Source: JAPLJC01 sp052326585
GTDB taxonomy: Bacteria > Desulfobacterota > Desulfobaccia > Desulfobaccales > 0-14-0-80-60-11
DNA length: 64,000 bases
Assembly: GCA_052326585.1 (NCBI GenBank)
Contig: JBKQLU010000044.1
Location: 105,348-169,347 of the forward strand
Direction: 5' to 3'
The notes below the pieces were generated by a model. That model was not told the DNA's origin and did not search any database. It saw only the letters and a list, made by a program, of their open reading frames with translations. Below, piece by piece: positions 61,181 through 64,000 of the stretch. The number at the start of each line of letters is the position of its first letter. The first letter of the stretch is position 1. Made by a program: the position numbers and the translations under genes.

Positions 61181-62668
61181 TCAGCGCACGAACGGTTGCC
61201 ATATGGGAAAGCCGTTTAACGCGTACCACTGGCTCATGACCAATATGTCCCATGTCGCCGCGATTACCATGGCCCCAATCCCGGCTTTGAAGTAATCCCA
61301 GGAGGTAAACGTCCCGGTGGAGTAAGCGATAACCCCGGCCGTGGTCTGCGTGGGCAAGGCATAAGCGAAAGTATCCGTGTTGCACACGATCATGGTGAAG
61401 GGTACCGGGTGCAGATGAAACATTGGCGCCATTGCCAGCATCACCGGCGCGAGCATTGTGATAGCTGCGACGTTGCTCATCATCCCCAACCGGATGATAT
61501 GGGTCGCGACTACCATGATTGCCAGAATTACCATCCAGTGGTGCCCTTCCGCAATAGGTCTGGCTAAATTGGCGAGATAATGGGCAAGGCCCGAATCCAA
61601 TACGGCCAAAGAGAGTGATAAGGCCCCTCCGAACATCAGGAAGACGCCCCAGATCGTCTTGTCCTGGATGGCCTGCCATTTGAAAGGCAGGAGGCCGGGG
61701 AGAAAAAAGACTGCCATGAACAGGATCCCTGTAAGGGCCGTCTGTATCCCGTGCAGGCTCTCCGTGGCCCAGGCCAGCCCCACGGCCATGAAGATTATTG
61801 TCAGCGTAAGCTCGGTCTTGCTGATCTTTCCCAGTTCCTTCTTCTTCTTGCGCACCATTTCTAAGCCGCCCGGCACGGCTACCTTCCTATGCCCGAAGAC
61901 AAGGCAGGTCCATAAGAACGTGAAAAAGAACATCAAAAGAATCGGGCACTGCAAAATGAACCACTTGAAGAATGAGATCCTGATGCCGAGATGGGTCTTG
62001 AAAAGGCCGGTCATCATCAAGTTGGGCATATGCGCGGTCAGGACCGTCACCCCGCAGATGAGGGTGGCGTAAGTCAGACCGTGGATGCAGAGCGCCTTTT
62101 TTGCCTCACGTTCCGCGGGGGTATCGCCGAATAACTTCAGAAACCCGTTCACCACGGGCAGCAGGGCTCCCTGCCGGGCTACCGAGCCGGGGATCATATA
62201 CGCGAGGACATAATTGGTCGCAAAGAGCGCCCAGATCATTCTCCCTGCAGTAGAGGCCTTGAACTTATTGACCATCCATAAGGCGATTCTCCTGTCAAGG
62301 CCTGCGAGCTGCATAAATGCAGCAAAAATGAAGGCCACCAGGGCCAGTATTGCTACGGGTTCGGAGAAACCCGCCAACGCCTTGCCCAAGCTATTCTGAG
62401 CACCCGATAGTACGAGCAGCCCGGGTACCACCAGCCCGGCCGCGCCTACCGGCATGGCCTCGGTAACCCAGATGATGACTGCCCAAAGCAGCACCGCCAG
62501 AACTTTTTTGGCTGTGGGGGGCATTCCGGGCGGCAACGGGACAAGAAACAACACAGTCGCAAAAACGAACCAAGCCCCGAAGTAACCCAGAAGCGCTTTT
62601 CTTTTGACGCTGACATCCACTACCTTGGTATCGACTTCTTTGGGAATGGGGTCCGCTATATCAACCAT
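61181..62668 (-). CDS. DASS/SLC13-family sodium:anion symporter (copy 2)
   Basis: About 495 residues from ATG 62668, chosen for GAGGGGGGC upstream; an in-frame start at 62689 has no such site. About 12 hydrophobic segments. Characteristic pieces are VTEAMPVGAAGLVVPGLLVL, MIPGSVARQGALLPV and MIVCNTDTFAYALPTQTTAG. In the second half the usual SNT/TP loop reads NTDTFAYALPTQ. It precedes the second molybdopterin gene and may bring in its substrate as an organic acid or oxyanion. Confidence 0.85.
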   Translation of the reverse strand: MVDIADPIPKEVDTKVVDVSVKRKALLGYFGAWFVFATVLFLVPLPPGMPPTAKKVLAVLLWAVIIWVTEAMPVGAAGLVVPGLLVLSGAQNSLGKALAGFSEPVAILALVAFIFAAFMQLAGLDRRIALWMVNKFKASTAGRMIWALFATNYVLAYMIPGSVARQGALLPVVNGFLKLFGDTPAEREAKKALCIHGLTYATLICGVTVLTAHMPNLMMTGLFKTHLGIRISFFKWFILQCPILLMFFFTFLWTCLVFGHRKVAVPGGLEMVRKKKKELGKISKTELTLTIIFMAVGLAWATESLHGIQTALTGILFMAVFFLPGLLPFKWQAIQDKTIWGVFLMFGGALSLSLAVLDSGLAHYLANLARPIAEGHHWMVILAIMVVATHIIRLGMMSNVAAITMLAPVMLAMAPMFHLHPVPFTMIVCNTDTFAYALPTQTTAGVIAYSTGTFTSWDYFKAGIGAMVIAATWDILVMSQWYALNGFPIWQPFVR

Positions 62669-62777
62669 TTTTGCCCCCCTCGGAAACAACCGGGTTGATA
62701 TGAATATCTATGTGGAGAGAATCGCACAGCTGGGGGGATATTCCATCATCTGGATGATAATCTTAAAATTATTTGCA

Positions 62778-62792
62778 GCCCGGCGGCCGGGC
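62778..62792 (-). terminator. Hairpin after the Crp/Fnr gene
   Basis: A perfect 7-base stem (GCCCGGC / GCCGGGC, one-base loop) 20 bases past the stop codon. On the minus strand it runs into TGCAAATAATTTT, a weak T-rich tail. Confidence 0.45.
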
Positions 62793-62811
62793 AAGCTTGC
62801 CAGCCCGCGGG

Positions 62812-63525
62812 TTAATCTATCATCTCGCAGTACCTCATTATTCGGATCGGCTCGGTGAGGGTGATCTCCTTAGCGGAAATTTTAATGTACCCCTCTTTTT
62901 TGAGCTTCGCGAGAGCTTCACTGATCGTTTGCTGGTTGGAGCCGGTCAGCGACGCGATCTCTTCCTGCGTGAGCCTAACCGGCACAGTAACCGGATCGTT
63001 GGGAACGAGGCTGTCATTCAACTGGTGATGGCTGAGATAGAGGAAAAGCCTCAAGAGGCGCTTCGATAGATCCAGGCTCATCAGGTTCTCAATCTGGTCG
63101 CATAAATACCTAATCCGCCTGGCTTGGGTCTCCATTACCCGCCTGGCAAAATCGGCGTGTTTTTTCAAGAAAAGCTCGAATCGAGGCTTTTTGATCTCAT
63201 AGAGGGTGCTATCGCAAAGGGCCTCCGCATCCGCCTTCCTGATGTTAAGCCCCAATACCTCCGAAACCCCAAACAATTCCCCGGCTCCATGTATAAAGAA
63301 GAGGCATTCCTTGGCTGAGGAGGCCATTCGATATGCCTTGATCCTGCCCTCTTCTATATAGAAAGCGCTGTCTCCGAGCTCGCCTTGGCAGAAAACAAAC
63401 TGATGCTTCCGTATGACCCTTTTCGACGACAGCGCAACAAATTCTTCCTTCATCCCGGCCATGCCCGCTAAGGCATCGTCAAGTCTGAGCTGCCACTGCC
63501 TTTGCAGAGGGTTGATATCCGTCAT
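62812..63525 (-). CDS. Crp/Fnr-family transcriptional regulator
   Basis: 237 residues. An N-terminal cyclic-nucleotide-type beta-barrel (CQGELGDSAFYIEEGRIKAY and HGAGELFGVSEVLG) is followed by the long dimer helix and a C-terminal winged helix (TQEEIASLTGSNQQTISEAL). No N-terminal cysteine cluster is present, so it is not an oxygen-sensing FNR of the classic kind. It sits at the head of the minus-strand region and is the obvious candidate regulator of the redox and transport genes. Confidence 0.88.
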   Translation of the reverse strand: MTDINPLQRQWQLRLDDALAGMAGMKEEFVALSSKRVIRKHQFVFCQGELGDSAFYIEEGRIKAYRMASSAKECLFFIHGAGELFGVSEVLGLNIRKADAEALCDSTLYEIKKPRFELFLKKHADFARRVMETQARRIRYLCDQIENLMSLDLSKRLLRLFLYLSHHQLNDSLVPNDPVTVPVRLTQEEIASLTGSNQQTISEALAKLKKEGYIKISAKEITLTEPIRIMRYCEMID

Positions 63526-63669
63526 ACTCGTACCAGCCTGGTTACGTCCTCTGACTTACGGGCATAACTCTTACTCTGAAAATGGCCTCGTTGTATCTTT
63601 ATGCAAATATTGTTCCATATATTGCCGGTAAGAAGCGATCAGCATTCCTTTCGTAAAAATTTTTGACAA

Positions 63670-63692
63670 GAGAATCAATTCCCTGGATTCTC
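63670..63692. promoter_or_regulatory. Inverted repeat upstream of the Crp/Fnr gene
   Basis: GAGAATC (63670-63676) and GATTCTC (63686-63692) form perfect 7-base arms separated by nine bases, about 145 bases upstream of the regulator's ATG. It could be an operator, possibly for autoregulation. Confidence 0.35.
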
Positions 63693-63743
63693 AACCTGCT
63701 GGGAATCGCTATACTGGACCAATTATCATGGCGCCGGCCGTAA

Positions 63744-64000
63744 TTAAATTCGGCTTTCCTCCTCCTCCTCCTCCAGCTTGACCAGGGCCTCGAAGCGGAT
63801 ATCCAGCCCCAGGACGCCCTGGAGCTCTTCCTGGTCGTTGAGCACCGGCACGCTCACCGTGATGCACAGGGCTCCGGTGAAGCGGGAGGTGTAAAAATCG
63901 GAGACAAAGACCTTGCCGCTCTTGATGGGCTCGATGAACCAGGAGCGGTTGGACAAGTCCTCGTCCAGCTTCATCTCGGCATATTTGGCCCGGTCGACGA
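63744..64000 (-). CDS. PDC/Cache-type sensor domain protein (5' part outside window)
   Basis: The frame is open to the right edge; 84 C-terminal residues are visible. SNRSWFIEPIKSGKVFVSDF and VSVPVLNDQEELQGVLGLDI are the membrane-distal strands of a PDC (Cache) ligand-binding domain. It ends abruptly after a run of five Glu with no kinase or signalling domain. It is either a free-standing sensor or the end of a longer protein whose other domains precede the PDC fold. Base composition matches the GC-rich left end of the window. Confidence 0.7.
   Translation of the reverse strand, partial: VDRAKYAEMKLDEDLSNRSWFIEPIKSGKVFVSDFYTSRFTGALCITVSVPVLNDQEELQGVLGLDIRFEALVKLEEEEEESRI

Noticed and set aside
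62745..62758. ATCATC-TG-GATGAT dyad as a Crp/Fnr operator upstream of the DASS gene
   Set aside because: It does not match TTGAT-N4-ATCAA or TGTGA-N6-TCACA; six-base arms are too common to support a site.
63700..63730. Possible right attachment site matching the tRNA-Pro end
   Set aside because: Only GACCAAT is shared with the tRNA 3' end and its flank, which is expected by chance.
1..64000. CRISPR array, rRNA genes or an intact insertion sequence
   Set aside because: No regularly spaced direct repeats, no rRNA sequence and no complete transposase were found; only two transposase-like fragments remain.

Overview
The window looks like a chromosome segment of an anaerobic, probably sulfate-reducing or syntrophic deltaproteobacterium (Desulfobacterota). 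This is inferred from HisF wording typical of that group, a PEP-CTERM protein with a Pro-rich VPVPPS signal, a GEMM-type riboswitch, heterodisulfide-reductase-like and bis-MGD redox proteins, and no respiratory-oxygen genes. No species call is possible.

Layout. (A) 1-13.4 kb is very GC-rich housekeeping DNA: tsaE (cut by the left edge), a CBS protein and nnrDE (minus); hisH-hisF, an rpoH-type sigma factor, a TPR lipoprotein, a LolB-like lipoprotein and a Mut7-C protein (plus); two small unknowns; mog-MOSC and an EF-G paralogue (minus). It ends at a tRNA-Pro(GGG) gene. (B) 13.4-47 kb is visibly less GC-rich. It opens with a promoter, a cyclic-dinucleotide (GEMM/c-di-GMP-I) riboswitch and a terminator in front of a PEP-CTERM protein. 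Then comes a plus-strand biosynthetic cluster: a sulfotransferase, APS kinase, two giant PUFA-synthase-like megasynthases (2763 and about 1831 aa), an acyl carrier protein, an alkaline-phosphatase-superfamily enzyme, an alpha/beta-hydrolase fused to PilZ, a propeller-like/methyltransferase fusion, two more methyltransferases, two SDRs, a secreted esterase, a TPR-PilZ protein, a PqqD/pseudo-M50/HlyD membrane protein, a TolC-like channel and a lipoprotein. (C) 47.4-63.5 kb is almost all minus strand: two TauE/SafE permeases, a second sulfotransferase, two DASS anion carriers, a flavin oxidoreductase, two related molybdopterin enzymes, a four-cluster ferredoxin subunit, a NarI-like cytochrome b, an HdrD-like Fe-S protein and a Crp/Fnr regulator. 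(D) From about 63.7 kb the DNA again looks like region A, with a PDC/Cache sensor gene cut by the right edge.

Reading. Region B is the most interesting part. The megasynthases plus SDRs and methyltransferases could build a complex lipid or polyketide. APS kinase would supply PAPS to the sulfotransferase(s) to sulfate a hydroxyl. The HlyD-like and TolC-like proteins would move the product or its carrier across the envelope. Two PilZ proteins and the nearby riboswitch suggest that c-di-GMP governs the locus. Region C looks like an anaerobic electron-transfer module with anion import and export; its substrate cannot be read from sequence. Regions B and C together may be a genomic island whose left end is tRNA-Pro, although no integrase or second att copy is visible.
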